A stretch of 64,000 nucleotides of DNA from Callipepla californica brunnescens. Lineage: Eukaryota > Chordata > Aves > Galliformes > Odontophoridae. This document shows positions 1-13,400 of this stretch, one piece after another. A program made the position numbers and the translations under genes. The notes beneath the pieces were generated by a model. The model was given only the letters and a program-made list of their open reading frames with translations, searched no databases and was not told the DNA's origin. Numbering within the stretch: the stretch's first letter is position 1; every line of letters begins with the position of its first letter. The DNA lies in NCBI GenBank assembly GCA_023055505.1, contig JALIRH010000152.1, positions 248,001-312,000 on the forward strand. Direction: 5' to 3'.

Positions 1-1080
1 AAAAATCTTTGACCCTAACCCTAATCATAAATCCAGTCCAAACTCTGAAACTTTCCCAAAACCTATGCCTATTCCTAACACTTACTCTTACCCTAAGTCT
101 ATCCCTAACACTAACCCTTCTCCCAGACACAACCCTAAAGCCAACACTAATCCTAACCTAATCTTTATCCTAATCCTAAACCTAATCCTAACTCTTACCC
201 TAATTCTAACTCTACCCTAACCCTAACTCTGACCCTCAAACCAAACCCACATTTAAGCACAACCCTAATCCCGACACCTAGCATCAGATTACCACAACCC
301 TAACGGAACCCTAACCCTAACACTAATGCTATGACTATCCCAAACCCTAACCCAAGTACTAGACCAAACCATACCCCTATCCCTCACTCTAAAACTAACA
401 ACCCTAACTAAACTCTAACCGTAACCCTATCCCTAATACTAACACTAATCATCTTTTAAACACCAATGTTATTCCTATTCCTAAACCTTACCCAATCTCC
501 AAATGAAATCCAAGGCCGGTGCCTTCTCACACCCTAACGATCAAACCAAACCTACATCTAAACCTAACCCTAAATCCAATCTTTACCCTAAACCATACAC
601 TTGCCCTGGCCTTAACACTAACCCTTTCCCTATACCTAACCCTAACCCTAACCTTAACACTAATTTGAGGCCTATCCCTAGTAGGAACCCAAAACCTAAT
701 TGGAATCTGAATCCTGTTCTTAACCTTAACCCTAACACGACTTAACTCTACTCTGACCCTAAAAGTCAAATTAACCCTACTCCTTACCCTAAACCTCAAT
801 CTAAACCTAAACCTAACCCTAAACCTAAACTTCACAAGAACACTCAACCTAATCCTAGCACTAACCTAAACTAAAACTAAAACAACTTTTTTGCTAACCC
901 TAATCCTAAATCTAACCCTAACCCCAAAACTCCCCCAAACCTGACCCTAAACCTAATCCACTCCAAAATCCTTACCCTAACCCTAACCCCAAACACCCTA
1001 ATACTAGAACTAAAGCAATCCTTCACCCTAACCCTAAAACTAACAATTTAACTTTGACCCTAAAACTCAAATTCACCCTA
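1..1080. repeat. Degenerate CCCTAA-type telomere-like repeat, copy 1
   Basis: The plus strand is made almost entirely of CCCTAA, CCTAAAC and CCTAATC variants, that is, diverged telomere hexamers with the G-rich strand on minus. It is the left arm of a duplicated block and recurs at 5381-6478 almost without change. The predicted peptides here, rich in Pro, Asn and Leu or in Arg, Val and Phe, are simple translations of the hexamer and are not genes. Confidence 0.93.
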
Positions 1081-4000
1081 CATACACTTTATGCTACCTA
1101 GGTTAGGGTCAGGCTCAATCTGGGTTTTGTGTTGGGGTCAAAGGGATAGGGTTAGGGTAGAGTTCGAGTTAGGATGAAGGTAATGCTTACAGATATGTTT
1201 AGAGAATGGAACAGGGTTAGGGTTAAGGTTAGGGTAAGGTTGAAGGTTAGGCTCAGGGACAGATTTAGGGTTAGAGTTTGGGTTCCTTTTAGGTTTAGGG
1301 ATAGGGTTAGGGTACGGTTAGGTATTGTACAACGCTAAGTGTTAGCTTCTGGGTAAGGGATAGGGTTAGGGTAAGGGTTAGATTCAGGGTTAGGGTTAGC
1401 ATTAGCATCAGGGTTAGGGTTATGGTAAGAGTTAGGATAGGGAATGGGATACAGTTAGGGTAAGGGTTAGGAATAGGGTTAGGGTTACATTAAGGTTAGG
1501 GTTAGTGTTTGGATCAGGGGTAGGGTTAGGAATAAAGTTAGAGTAAGGGCTAGGATTAGGGTTAGGGTTAGGGTAGGGATACGGTTAGGGTAGAGTTAAG
1601 GTTAGGGTAGGGTTAGGGTTAGGGTAAGGGTTAGGGATAGGGTTAGGGTTAGGGTTAGGTTAGGGTTTGGGTTATGGTAAGAGTTAGGATAGGGATTGTG
1701 ATACGGTTAGGGTAAGGGTTAGGAATAGGGATAGGGTTTGATTAGGGTAAGGGTTATTGTTTGGATTAGGGGTAGGGTTACGAATAAAGTTAGAGTTAGG
1801 GCTAGGATTAGGGTTAGGGTTCGGGATTGGATTAGTGTTAGGGTAAGGAATAAAGTTAGAGTTAGTGTTAGGATTAGGGTTAGGGTAAAGTAGGGTTAGG
1901 GGTAGGGTTAGGGTTAGGGTTAGGGTTAGGGTAGGGTTAGGGTTAGGGTTTGGGTTAGGCTAGGGTTAGGGTAAGGGTTAGGGTTAGGGTTAGGGTTAGG
2001 GTTAGGGTTAGGGTAGGGTTAGGTTTAGGGTTAGGGATAGGGTTAGGGTTAGGGTTAGGGTTAGGGTTAGGGTTAGGGTTAGGGTAGGGTTAGGGTTAGG
2101 GTTAGGGTTAAGGTTAAATTTATTGTTAGGGTTAGGGTTAGGGTTAGGGTTAGGGTTAGGGTTAGGGTTAGGGTTAGGGTTAGGGTTAGGGTAGGGTTAG
2201 GGTTAGGGTTAGGGTTAGGGTTAGGTTATGGTTGGGGTTAGGGTTAGGGTTAGGGTTAGGGTTAGGGTTAGGGTATGCTTAGGGTTAGGGTAAAATTAGG
2301 GTTAGGGTTAGTGTTAGGGTTAGGGTTAAATTTATTGTTAGGTTTAGGGTTAAGGTTAGAGTTAGGGTTAGGGTTGAGGTTAGGGTTAGGGTTGAGGTTA
2401 GGGTTAGGGTTAGTGTTAGGGTTAGGGTTAGGGTTAGGGTTAGGGTAATGTTAGGGTTAGGGTTAGGGTTAGGGTTAAGGTGAGAGTTAGGGTTAGGGTT
2501 AGGGTTAGGGTTAGGTAAGGGTTAGGGTTAGGGTAAGAATTAGGATAGGGATTGTGATACAGTTAAGGTAAGGGTTAGGAATTAGAGTTAGGGTTAGGGT
2601 TAGGATTAGGGTTAGGGTTAGGTTAGGGTTAGGGTTAGGGTTAAGGTTAGAGTTAGGGTTAGGGTTAGGGTTAGGGTTAGGTAAGGGTTAGGGTTAGGGT
2701 AAGAATTAGGATAGGGATTGTGATACAGTTAAGGTAAGGGTTAGGAATTAGGGTTAGGGTTAGGGTTAGGTTTAGGTTTAGGTTTAGGGTTTGGGTTAGG
2801 GTTAGTGTTAGGGTAGGTTAGGGTTAGGGTATGGTAGGGTTAGGGTTAGGGTAGGGTAAGGGTTAGCATTAGGTTTAGGGTTAGGGTTAGGGTTAGAGTT
2901 AGGTTAGGGCTAGGGTTAGGGTTAGGGTTAGGGTTAGGGTTAGGGTTAATGTAGTTTAGGGCTAGGGTTAGGGTTAGGGTTAGGATAGGGTTAATGTAGG
3001 GTTAGGGTTAGTGCTAGGAATCAATTTGGAGGAAGGAAAAGGTATAGGAATTGGTTCATTGTTAGCGTTAGTCTTCAGGGTTAGGGTTCGGATTTAGCAC
3101 TATGTTTCAGGTTCCTTTTAGGTTTAGTGATAAGGATTAGGGGTACGTTTAGGTATTGTACAATGCTAAGTGTTAGCTTCTGGGTGGGGGTTGGGGTTAG
3201 ATTAAGGGTGAGGGTTAGGGTTAGGACTAGATTTAGGATTAGGTTTAGGAATAGGTTTTCTTTGATTGTTAGGGTGAGAGAAAGGTTAGGCCTTGGGTTT
3301 GTTTTTGGAATAGTTTTGGGTTTCAGAATAGGAATTGGGTTAGTATTTGGAATCTGATTGCTTTAGTATTAGTGTTAGGGTGGGGGTTAGAAGTTAGGTG
3401 AGCGTTGTGGTAATCTAATGCTTTGTGTTAGGCTTAGGGTTGGGCTTTTACTTGAGGTTGGTGTTAGGGTCAGCTTTAGTTTGAAGGTAGATTTAGAGTT
3501 TAAATTGTGGTCATGCTTTGGATTAGTTTTAGAGTTAGGGTAAGATTTAGGTTTCCTTTCAGTGTTAGGCTGTGAGAATTGTAGGCTTTGTGTTTTTGGG
3601 TTTGTGTTGGGTTTAGGAATTGGAATAGTGTTTGGGATAGTATTAGCGTTAAGGCTGGGGTTAGAGTTAGGTGATGGCTGTGGTAATCTAATGCTTTGTG
3701 TTAGGTTTAGGGTTGGGCTTCCATCTGGGGTTGGTTTTAAGGTCCCATTTAGATTTCAGGAAGAATTGGAGTTCAATTGAGGTAACGGTTAGGATTAGAT
3801 TTAGGGTTCTGATAAGGGTTAGGTTAGGGTTAGGGTTTGGTTCCAAGTTGTTTTTAGGGTTAGGGTTAACGTTAGGTTTCAGGATAGGGTTAGGAATATA
3901 GCTAGGTGTTAGGTAAGGTTTAGTCCTGGGGTTTCAGTTCGGGTTAGGTGAAGCGTTAGTTTTACAGTTAGAAGACATGTTAGGGTTAGGGTTAGGTTTT

Positions 4001-4796
4001 GGTGTAGATTTAGGTTTAGGGTAAGGGTTAGGGATGTAGATGAAGGGTTCTCTTTAGTTTTAGGACCAGGGAAGGGTCCTAAAAGGGCCTTGGCTAAGGG
4101 TGAGTTTTAGTATTTGATTTAGCGTTGCGTTCAGCTCTAGGTTAGTTTGAGTGTCAGGCTGAGAGAAGGGGTAGGCCTTGGGTTTGGTTCTGGCTTAGTG
4201 TTAGGTTTAGGAATAGGAATAGTTTTGGTGTTTGGATTGGGTTTGGGGTTAGTAGTAGGGATTGGATTGGGGTTAGTGTTAGGTGAGATCTGCGGTAATC
4301 TGATGCTTTCTTTGAGGCTTGAGGTTTGAGCTTAAACGTGGTGTTGGTTTTAGGGTAGGATTTAGGGCTAGGGTTTGGTAGCATTAGGTTTAGGTTTAGG
4401 GGAAGGGTTTTGGTTAGGGTAGAGGTTAGAATTCTGGTTTGGGTTAGGAATAGGGTTCTGGACAAGGTAAGGATTTAGTCCTAGGTTTCCAGTTAGGGTA
4501 AGGTGAAGTGCTGGTGTTCTAGTTAGGAGAAGAGTTAGGTTGAGGTTTCGGGTTAGGTTTTTTGTCGATTTAGGTTTTAGGTAAGGGGTAGATTTTAGAC
4601 AACATGAGCTTTCTGGTCAGAGTAGGGTTAGGCCTTAGAATATGGATAAGATTAGGATAAATGTAGGGTTAGTTTCGGGTTTAGGTTAGTTTGAGTGTTA
4701 GGCTGAGAGAAGGGGAGGGCCTTGGGTTTGGGTTTGGTTTAGGGTTAAGATAAGGTTTAGGAATAGGAGTAGGTTTGGGGTTTGGATTGGGTTTGG
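1081..4796. repeat. TTAGGG-type telomere-like repeat, copy 1
   Basis: The G-rich strand is now on plus. From about 1560 to 2960 there are blocks of perfect (TTAGGG)n, the longest around 1905-2280, mixed with one-base variants. From about 3010 onward the sequence is older and more diverged (TTTAGG, GTTAGGTTTAGG) with unique islands such as the AATCAATTTGGAGGAAGG stretch near 3029. The change from CCCTAA to TTAGGG lies near 1080 beside ATGCTACCTAGG. Homology with copy 2 ends at 4796. The 60-76 residue ORFs here are repeat translations. Confidence 0.93.
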
Positions 4797-4983
4797 ACTT
4801 GATAGTGACTCCCCACTGAACCATAACATCAGGGCCCCATAAATATCATCGGAATTGGCAACACAAACGGTTTGATAGTAGCTACCCGATCTTCAGGTCC
4901 TCTGATTGGAATGAACTCAGCACTTTGCTGGCTGTTCCTTGCACCTCCCACCCCAGCTAATGTATGGGATGATTTGTATGATG
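4797..4983. other. Unique spacer between duplicated telomere-like blocks
   Basis: This is 187 bp of ordinary mixed-composition sequence with no hexamer character, between TTAGGG-type repeat on the left and CCCTAA-type repeat on the right. It has no counterpart after copy 2, which runs on as repeat. I do not recognise it and see no convincing ORF or splice site. Confidence 0.7.
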
Positions 4984-5380
4984 TAACCCAAAACCAAACC
5001 CCAGGCCTACCCCTTCTCTCACCCTGACACTCGAACCAAACCTCCGCCTAAACCTAACCCTAATATCTAAGCCTAAGCCTAACCCTTCCAATTGCCCTAG
5101 CCCTAACACTAACCCTTTTCCTATACCTAACCCTGACCTCAACCCTGATCCTAACCTTTCCCTAACCCTAACACCAACCCGTAACATCATTTGAATCCTA
5201 ATCCTATTCCAAACCTTAACCCTATCCCAAGGCCTAACCCTACTCTGACCTTTACACTCCAACTAACCCAACCTCGATCAATAAATACAAATGGAATCCT
5301 AAACCTAAACCTAAACCTAAACCTACTGCTAAGACCACAAGTCAGCCTACTTTTCTCCCTAAATCTAATCACAAATCTCA
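4984..5380. repeat. CCCTAA-type repeat joining the two duplicated copies
   Basis: Diverged CCCTAA hexamers lead directly into copy 2 at 5381. The GGCCTACCCCTTCTCTC motif near 5005 is the reverse complement of the GAGAGAAGGGGTAGGCC motif near 4160, so this is a degraded inverted relative of the copy 1 right arm. Confidence 0.85.
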
Positions 5381-8300
5381 AAAAATCTTTGACCCTAACC
5401 CTAATCATAAATCCAGTCCAAACTCTGAAACTTTCCCAAAACCTATGCCTATTCCTAACACTTACTCTTACCCTAAGTCTATCCCTAACACTAACCCTTC
5501 TCCCAGACACAACCCTAAAGCCAACACTAATCCTAACCTAATCTTTATCCTAATCCTAAACCTAATCCTAACTCTTACCCTAATTCTAACTCTACCCTAA
5601 CCCTAACTCTGACCCTCAAACCAAACCCACATTTAAGCACAACCCTAATCCCGACACCTAGCATCAGATTACCACAACCCTAACGGAACCCTAACCCTAA
5701 CACTAATGCTATGACTATCCCAAACCCTAACCCAAGTACTAGACCAAACCATACCCCTATCCCTCACTCTAAAACTAACAACCCTAACTAAACTCTAACC
5801 GTAACCCTATCCCTAATACTAACACTAATCATCTTTTAAACACCAATGTTATTCCTATTCCTAAACCTTACCCAATCTCCAAATGAAATCCAAGGCCGGT
5901 GCCTTCTCACACCCTAACGATCAAACCAAACCTACATCTAAACCTAACCCTAAATCCAATCTTTACCCTAAACCATACACTTGCCCTGGCCTTAACACTA
6001 ACCCTTTCCCTATACCTAACCCTAACCCTAACCTTAACACTAATTTGAGGCCTATCCCTAGTAGGAACCCAAAACCTAATTGGAATCTGAATCCTGTTCT
6101 TAACCTTAACCCTAACACGACTTAACTCTACTCTGACCCTAAAAGTCAAATTAACCCTACTCCTTACCCTAAACCTCAATCTAAACCTAAACCTAACCCT
6201 AAACCTAAACTTCACAAGAACACTCAACCTAATCCTAGCACTAACCTAAACTAAAACTAAAACAACTTTTTTGCTAACCCTAATCCTAAATCTAACCCTA
6301 ACCCCAAAACTCCCCCAAACCTGACCCTAAACCTAATCCACTCCAAAATCCTTACCCTAACCCTAACCCCAAACACCCTAATACTAGAACTAAAGCAATC
6401 CTTCACCCTAACCCTAAAACTAACAATTTAACTTTGACCCTAAAACTCAAATTCACCCTACATACACTTTATGCTACCTAGGTTAGGGTCAGGCTCAATC
6501 TGGGTTTTGTGTTGGGGTCAAAGGGATAGGGTTAGGGTAGAGTTCGAGTTAGGATGAAGGTAATGCTTACAGATATGTTTAGAGAATGGAACAGGGTTAG
6601 GGTTAAGGTTAGGGTAAGGTTGAAGGTTAGGCTCAGGGACAGATTTAGGGTTAGAGTTTGGGTTCCTTTTAGGTTTAGGGATAGGGTTAGGGTACGGTTA
6701 GGTATTGTACAACGCTAAGTGTTAGCTTCTGGGTAAGGGATAGGGTTAGGGTAAGGGTTAGATTCAGGGTTAGGGTTAGCATTAGCATCAGGGTTAGGGT
6801 TATGGTAAGAGTTAGGATAGGGAATGGGATACAGTTAGGGTAAGGGTTAGGAATAGGGTTAGGGTTAAATTAAGGTTAGGGTTAGTGTTTGGATCAGGGG
6901 TAGGGTTAGGAATAAAGTTAGAGTAAGGGCTAGGATTAGGGTTAGGGTTAGGGTAGGGATACGGTTAGGGTAGAGTTAAGGTTAGGGTAGGGTTAGGGTT
7001 AGGGTAAGGGTTAGGGTAAGGGTTAGGGATAGGGTTAGGGTTAGGGTTAGGGTTAGGTTAGGGTTTGGGTTATGGTAAGAGTCAGGATAGGGATTGTGAT
7101 ACGGTTAGGGTAAGGGTTAGGAATAGGGATAGGGTTTGATTAGGGTAAGGGTTATTGTTTGGATTAGGGGTAGGGTTACGAATAAAGTTAGAGTTAGGGC
7201 TAGGATTAGGGTTAGGGTTCGGGATTGGATTAGTGTTAGGGTAAGGAATAAAGTTAGAGTTAGTGTTAGGATTAGGGTTAGGGTAAAGTAGGGTTAGGGG
7301 TAGGGTTAGGGTTAGGGTTAGGGTTAGGGTTAGGGTAGGGTTAGGGTTAGGGTTTGGGTTAGGCTAGGGTTAGGGTAAGGGTAAAGGTTAGGGTTAGGGT
7401 TAGGGTTAGGGTTAGGGTTAGGGTAGGGTTAGGGTTAGGGTTAGAGTTAGGATTAGGGTTAGGGTTAGGGTTAGGGTTAGGGTTAGGGTTAGGGTTAGGG
7501 TTAAGGTTAAATTTATTGTTAGAGTTAGGGTTAGGGTAGGGTTAGGGTTAGGGCTAAGGTTAGGGTAGGGTTTGGGTTAGGGTTAGGGTTAGGTTAGGGT
7601 TGGGGTTAGGGTTAGGGTTAGGGTTAGGGTTAGGGTTAGGGTATGCTTAGGGTTAGGGTAAAATTAGGGTTAGGGTTAGGGTAGGGTTAGGGTTGAGGTT
7701 AGGGTTAGGGTTAGGGTTAGGGTTAGGGTTAGTGTTAGGGTTAGGGTTAGGTTAGGGTTAGGGTTAGGGTTAAGGTGAGAGTTAGGGTTAGGGTTAGGGT
7801 TAGGGTTAGGTAAGGGTTAGGGTTAGGGTAAGAATTAGGATAGGGATTGTGATACAGTTAAGGTAAGGGTTAGGAATTAGAGTTAGGGTTAGGGTTAGGA
7901 TTAGGGTTAGGGTTAGGTTAGGGTTAGGGTTAGGGTTAAGGTTAGAGTTAGGGTTAGGGTTAGGGTTAGGGTTAGGTAAGGGTTAGGGTTAGGGTAAGAA
8001 TTAGGATAGGGATTGTGATACAGTTAAGGTAAGGGTTAGGAATTAGGGTTAGGGTTAGGGTTAGGTTTAGGTTTAGGTTTAGGGTTAGGGTTAGGGTTAG
8101 GGTTAGGGTTAGGGTTAATGTAGTTTAGGGCTAGGGTTAGGGTTAGGGTTAGGATAGGGTTAATGTAGGGTTAGGGTTAGTGCTAGGAATCAATTTGGAG
8201 GAAGGAAAATGTATAGGAATTGGTTCATTGTTAGCGTTAGTCTTCAGGGTTAGGGTTCGGATTTAGCACTATGTTTCAGGTTCCTTTTAGGTTTAGTGAT

Positions 8301-9990
8301 AAGGATTAGGGGTACGTTTAGGTATTGTACAATGCTAAGTGTTAGCTTCTGGGTGGGGGTTGGGGTTAGATTAAGGGTGAGGGTTAGGGTTAGGACTAGA
8401 TTTAGGATTAGGTTTAGGAATAGGTTTTCTTTGATTGTTAGGGTGAGAGAAAGGTTAGGCCTTGGGTTTGTTTTTGGAATAGTTTTGGGTTTCAGAATAG
8501 GAATTGGGTTAGTATTTGGAATCTGATTGCTTTAGTATTAGTGTTAGGGTGGGGGTTAGAAGTTAGGTGAGCGTTGTGGTAATCTAATGCTTTGTGTTAG
8601 GCTTAGGGTTGGGCTTTTACTTGAGGTTGGTGTTAGGGTCAGCTTTAGTTTGAAGGTAGATTTAGAGTTGAAATTGTGGTCATGCTTTGGATTAGGTTTA
8701 GAGTTAGGGTAAGATTTAGGTTTCCTTTCAGTGTTAGGCTGTGAGAATTGTAGGCTTTGTGTTTTTGGGTTTGTGTTGGGTTTAGGAATTGGAATAGTGT
8801 TTGGGATAGTATTAGCGTTAAGGCTGGGGTTAGAGTTAGGTGATGGCTGTGGTAATCTAATGCTTTGTGTTAGGTTTAGGGTTGGGCTTCAATCTGGGGT
8901 TGGTTTTAAGGTCCCATTTAGATTTCAGGAAGAATTGGAGTTCAATTGAGGTAACGGTTAGGATTAGATTTAGGGTTCTGATAAGGGTTAGGTTAGGGTT
9001 AGGGTTTGGTTCCAAGTTGTTTTTAGGGTTAGGGTTAACGTTAGGTTTCAGGATAGGGTTAGGAATATAGCTAGGTGTTAGGTAAGGTTTAGTCCTGGGG
9101 TTTCAGTTCGGGTTAGGTGAAGCGTTAGTTTTACAGTTAGAAGACATGTTAGGGTTAGGGTTAGGTTTTGGTGTAGATTTAGGTTTAGGGTAAGGGTTAG
9201 GGATGTAGATGAAGGTTTAGTGGAAGGGGTAGGGTTCTCTTTAGTTTTAGGACCAGGGAAGGGTCCTAAAAGGGCCTTGGCTAAGGGTGAGTTTTAGTAT
9301 TTGATTTAGCGTTGCGTTCAGGTCTAGGTTAGTTTGAGTGTCAGGCTGAGAGAAGGGGTAGGCCTTGGGTTTGGTTCTGGCTTAGTGTTAGGTTTAGGAA
9401 TAGGAATAGTTTTGGTGTTTGGATTGGGTTTGGGGTTAGTAGTAGGGATTGGATTGGGGTTAGTGTTAGGTGAGATCTGCGGTAATCTGATGCTTTCTTT
9501 GAGGCTTGAGGTTTGAGCTTAAACGTGGTGTTGGTTTTAGGGTAGGATTTAGGGCTAGGGTTTGGTTGAGGGTAGCATTAGGTTTAGGTTTAGGGGAAGG
9601 GTTTTGGTTAGGGTAGAGGTTAGAATTCTGGTTTGGGTTAGGAATAGGGTTCTGGACAAGGTAAGGATTTAGTCCTAGGTTTCCAGTTAGGGTAAGGTGA
9701 AGTGCTGGTGTTCTAGTTAGGAGAAGAGTTAGGTTGAGGTTTCGGGTTAGGTTTTTTGTCGATTTAGGTTTTAGGTAAGGGGTAGATTTTAGACAACATG
9801 AGCTTTCTGGTCAGAGTAGGGTTAGGCCTTAGAATATGGATAAGATTAGGATAAATGTAGGGTTAGTTTCGGGTTTAGGTTAGTTTGAGTGTTAGGCTGA
9901 GAGAAGGGGAGGGCCTTGGGTTTGGGTTTGGTTTAGGGTTAAGATAAGGTTTAGGAATAGGAGTAGGTTTGGGGTTTGGATTGGGTTTGG
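5381..9990. repeat. Tandem segmental duplication, copy 2
   Basis: This is a near-identical copy of 1-4796: CCCTAA-type at 5381-6478, perfect and near-perfect TTAGGG blocks at about 6940-8120, then diverged TTAGGG-type repeat. The perfect-repeat core is roughly 200 bp shorter than in copy 1, as expected of slippage or unequal exchange. A segment near 9211-9230 (TTTAGTGGAAGGGG) that copy 1 lacks is present here and in the third copy near 61881, so copy 1 lost it. Confidence 0.9.
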
Positions 9991-10435
9991 TTTTAGCTTT
10001 AGGGCTAGGTTTTGGTTTTGGTTTCGAGTTAGGTGAGGGTTGTGGTAATCTGATGCTTTGTTCAAGGTTTAGGGTTGGGCTTCAATTTGGGTTTTGGATT
10101 AGGATCAGAGTTAGGGATAGCTTGAAGGTAGAGTTCGGATTCGGCTAATAGCTACAGTGATTCTTATGGAGTCGATTTGGGTCAAGGGTAAGTATTAGGC
10201 TTAGCTTTAGATTTAGAGTTAGCTTTAGGTTTAGGATTAGAGTTGTGGTTTTGGTTGGGAGTAGGGTTAGTGCTAGGTTTGAGGTTAGGGTTAGGGTTAG
10301 GTTTAGCATTTCAAGTAAGGCTTAGGGTTCTGGTTAGTTTGAGGTTGAGGGTTAGGTTGTGAGTTAGGGCAAAGATTGTGGATAGGGTAAAGGTTGGAGC
10401 TTGGATTAGGTTTCGGGTTAGCAATAGTCTTAGGT
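9991..10435. repeat. Diverged TTAGGG-type repeat up to the satellite
   Basis: This continues copy 2 beyond the point where copy 1 is cut. It consists of old variants such as GGTTTTGG, TTTAGG and GCTTTAGG, ending at the ~590-bp satellite. No gene is visible. Confidence 0.8.
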
Positions 10436-13400
10436 GTCATTTCTCCTGTAGACAAATCAGGTGTGATTCCACTGCTTCGAAATGTTCAGCAAGAAACCGT
10501 ATAATCAGAGCACCGCAAAAGCCCCCTTTACCAAGTAGATCACACCAGCAGCGAGCTTTCTGTTCGAATGGCGCTGATCTGCGAATTCCGATTCTATGGC
10601 ATCAATCACGGCTCCTGCGGCTTTTGCCGCTGAAGAAAGACGAGCGTCATCAAGGTGCCGTGCAATGAATAGCGTCTTCAAGAATCAGCCGGCAGAGGTC
10701 CTAATCAAGCAAATCTCGGTTTCCATGTGAAAGTGACTCCGTTTCAGGAGTTGGAAGTGAATGGAAGCTGAATCCTAATATTAATGGGAGGGTAAGTTTG
10801 GATTCTCATTCTGCTCTGCAACTGTATACAACGTATGTCTGCATCATTCATTCATCTGCGAGCACGTTTTCATTCTTTTTCTCTGAGCAGTGTTCTTCTC
10901 CTTTTTAGTACCTCTAGATAATACCGACACACCAGTTTTGATGTCGAAGAAACGGATCATTCCGATGTTCATTTGGAACGGTATGATATTCAGAGCAAAA
11001 GAAGTCAAATAGTAGCGTTGAATACGTCAAGCTGTTTTTTCTACCAAATGCATTGTGTGATTCAACCGCTTCGAAATGTTCCCCAAAAACACTGTCATCG
11101 GAGCATTGCAAAAGCCTTCTTTAAAAAGCAGAGCAAAACGGCTGCGAGCTTTCTATTTGAAACGAGAAGAACCGCGTATCAGGCTCGAATCGCATCAATC
11201 GCGGCTATTGCTGCTTTTGCCGCTGAAGAAAGAAGCCAATAAAACGACAGACGTGCACTGAATAGCGGCATCAATAATTAGGCGGTTGCTGTCAAATTTC
11301 ATCCAATCGCGTCTAACACGTGAAAGTGACTCCGTTTCAGGAGTTGTAAGAGAATGCATGCTGGATCCCAAACTTAGTGGGAGGGAAAGATTTGATTCTC
11401 GTGTGTGATTCTACCGCTTCTAAATGTTCCTCATAAAACCTTGTCACCGGAGCTTCGAAATAGCCCCATTTAAGAAGCAGTGCAAAGCGGCCGAGAGTTT
11501 GATGCTCGAACCGCGCTTAGCCGCGGATTCCGATTCATTCGCATCAATCGCGCTCCTGCTGCTTTTGCCGCTGAAGAAAGACGCCAGTCAGCCGGCAGCA
11601 GTGCACTAAATCGCGGCTTTTCAATAATCAGCCGGTAGCGTTCCTACTCCAACAAATCGCGGTTTACACGTGAAAGTGACTCCGTTTCAGGAGTTGTAAG
11701 TGAATGGATGCCTGATCCCAGTGTTAGTGAGAGGGAAAGTTTTGATTCTCATTCTGCACTGCTACTGAATGCAACGTATGCCTGCATCATTCATTCATCT
11801 GCGAGCAAGTTTTCATTCTTTTCTCTGAGCAGTCTTGTTACCTTTTTTAGCACCTCTAGTCACACAAGTTTTTCTTGCCAAACAAACGGACAATTTCTAT
11901 TGTCATTTGTAACGGTATGATATTCAGAGCTGAGGAAGTGAAATTGAAGCGTTAAGTACGTCAAGCTGTTTCTTCTACCAAATGTATGTTTGATTCCACC
12001 TCTTCTAAGTGTTCCCCAAAAACACTATCATCGGAGCGTTGCAAAAGCCTTCTTTAACAAGCAAAGCAAACCGGCAGCGTGTTAACGTTCGAACCGCGAA
12101 GAACCTCGGATTCCGCTCGAATCGCATCAATCGCGGCTACTGCTGCTTTTGCCGCTAAAGAAAGACGCCAGTCAGACAGCAGCAGTGCACTGAATCGCGG
12201 CTTTTCAAAAATCAGCAGGTAGCGGTCCTATTCCAACAATTCGCGGTTTACACGTGAAAGTAACTCGGTTTAAAGAGTTGGAAGTGAATGTGTGCTGGAT
12301 CCCAGTGTTAATGGGAAGGAAAGTTTTGATTCTCATTCTGCTCTGTTACTGTATGCAACGTATGTCTGCATCGTTCATTCATCTGCGAGCACGTTTTCAT
12401 TCTTTTCTCTGACCAGTGCTGTTATCCGTTTTACTTCCTTAATCTAACACATTCACTTCAATTTTCTTACAATACCCGCGGATCTTTCTCATTCTCTCTC
12501 AAAAAGGTATGTTTTTCAGAACTATGGAAGCAATGGAAGGACGTTAAGTACGGAAAGATGGTTCCTCTCCCAAAGACGTGTGTGATTCTACCGCTTCTAA
12601 ATGTTCCCCAGAAAACCTTGTCACCGGAGCATCGGAATAGCCCCCTTTAAGAAGCAGAGAAAAAGCGGCAGAGAATTTGATGCTCGAACTGCGCTTAGCC
12701 GCGGATTCCGATTCAATCGCACCAGTCGCGGCTCCTGCTGCTTTTGCCGCTGAAGAAAGACGCCAGTCAGCCGGTAAAAGTGCACTGAATCGCGGCTTCA
12801 GTAATCAGCCGGTAGCGGTTCTTCACCAACAAATCGCGGTTTACACGTGAAAGTGACTCCGTTTCAGGAGTTGTAAGTGTATGTATGCTGCATCCCAATG
12901 TTAGTGGGAGGGAAAGTTTTAATTCTCATTCTGCTCTACTACTGAATGCAACGTATGTCTGCATCGTTCATTCATCTACGAGGACGTTTTCATTCTTTTC
13001 TCTGAGCAGTCTTGTTACCTTTTTTAGTTCCTCTAGTTAATACCGTCACACAAGTTTTTCTTGCCAAACAAACAATTCATTCCCTTTTTCTTTTGGAACG
13101 GTATGGTATTCAGAGCTAAAAAGTCAAATAGTAGCGTTAAGTACGTCAAGCTGTTTCTTCTATCAAATGTATATTTGATTCCAACTCTTCTAAGTGTTCC
13201 CCAAAAGCACTGCCAGTGCAGATTTGCTAAAGCCACTTTAAACAAACATAGCAAACCGGCAGCGTGTTAATGTTCGAACCGCGAAGAACTTTGAATCATG
13301 TTCGAATCGCATCAATCGCGGCTACTGCTGCTTTTGCCGCTGAAGAAAGACGCCAGTCAGACGGCAGCAGTGCACTGAATCGCGGCTTTTCAAAAATCAG

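Larger units (their letters stand above)
1..4796. repeat. Tandem segmental duplication, copy 1
   Basis: This span matches 5381-9990 in the same orientation. The offset is 5380 at the left end, falls to 5169 after the perfect TTAGGG arrays because their lengths differ, and is 5194 at the right end. Outside those arrays I see only scattered single-base changes, for example at 1485, 3051, 3510 and 3723, and two small indels near 4045 and 4370. The copy may continue left of the window. Confidence 0.9.

Noticed and set aside
503..9516. ORFs of 60-107 residues rich in Pro/Asn/Leu or Arg/Val/Phe in the left telomere-like blocks
   Set aside because: They are direct translations of diverged CCCTAA/TTAGGG hexamers and appear identically in both duplicate copies.
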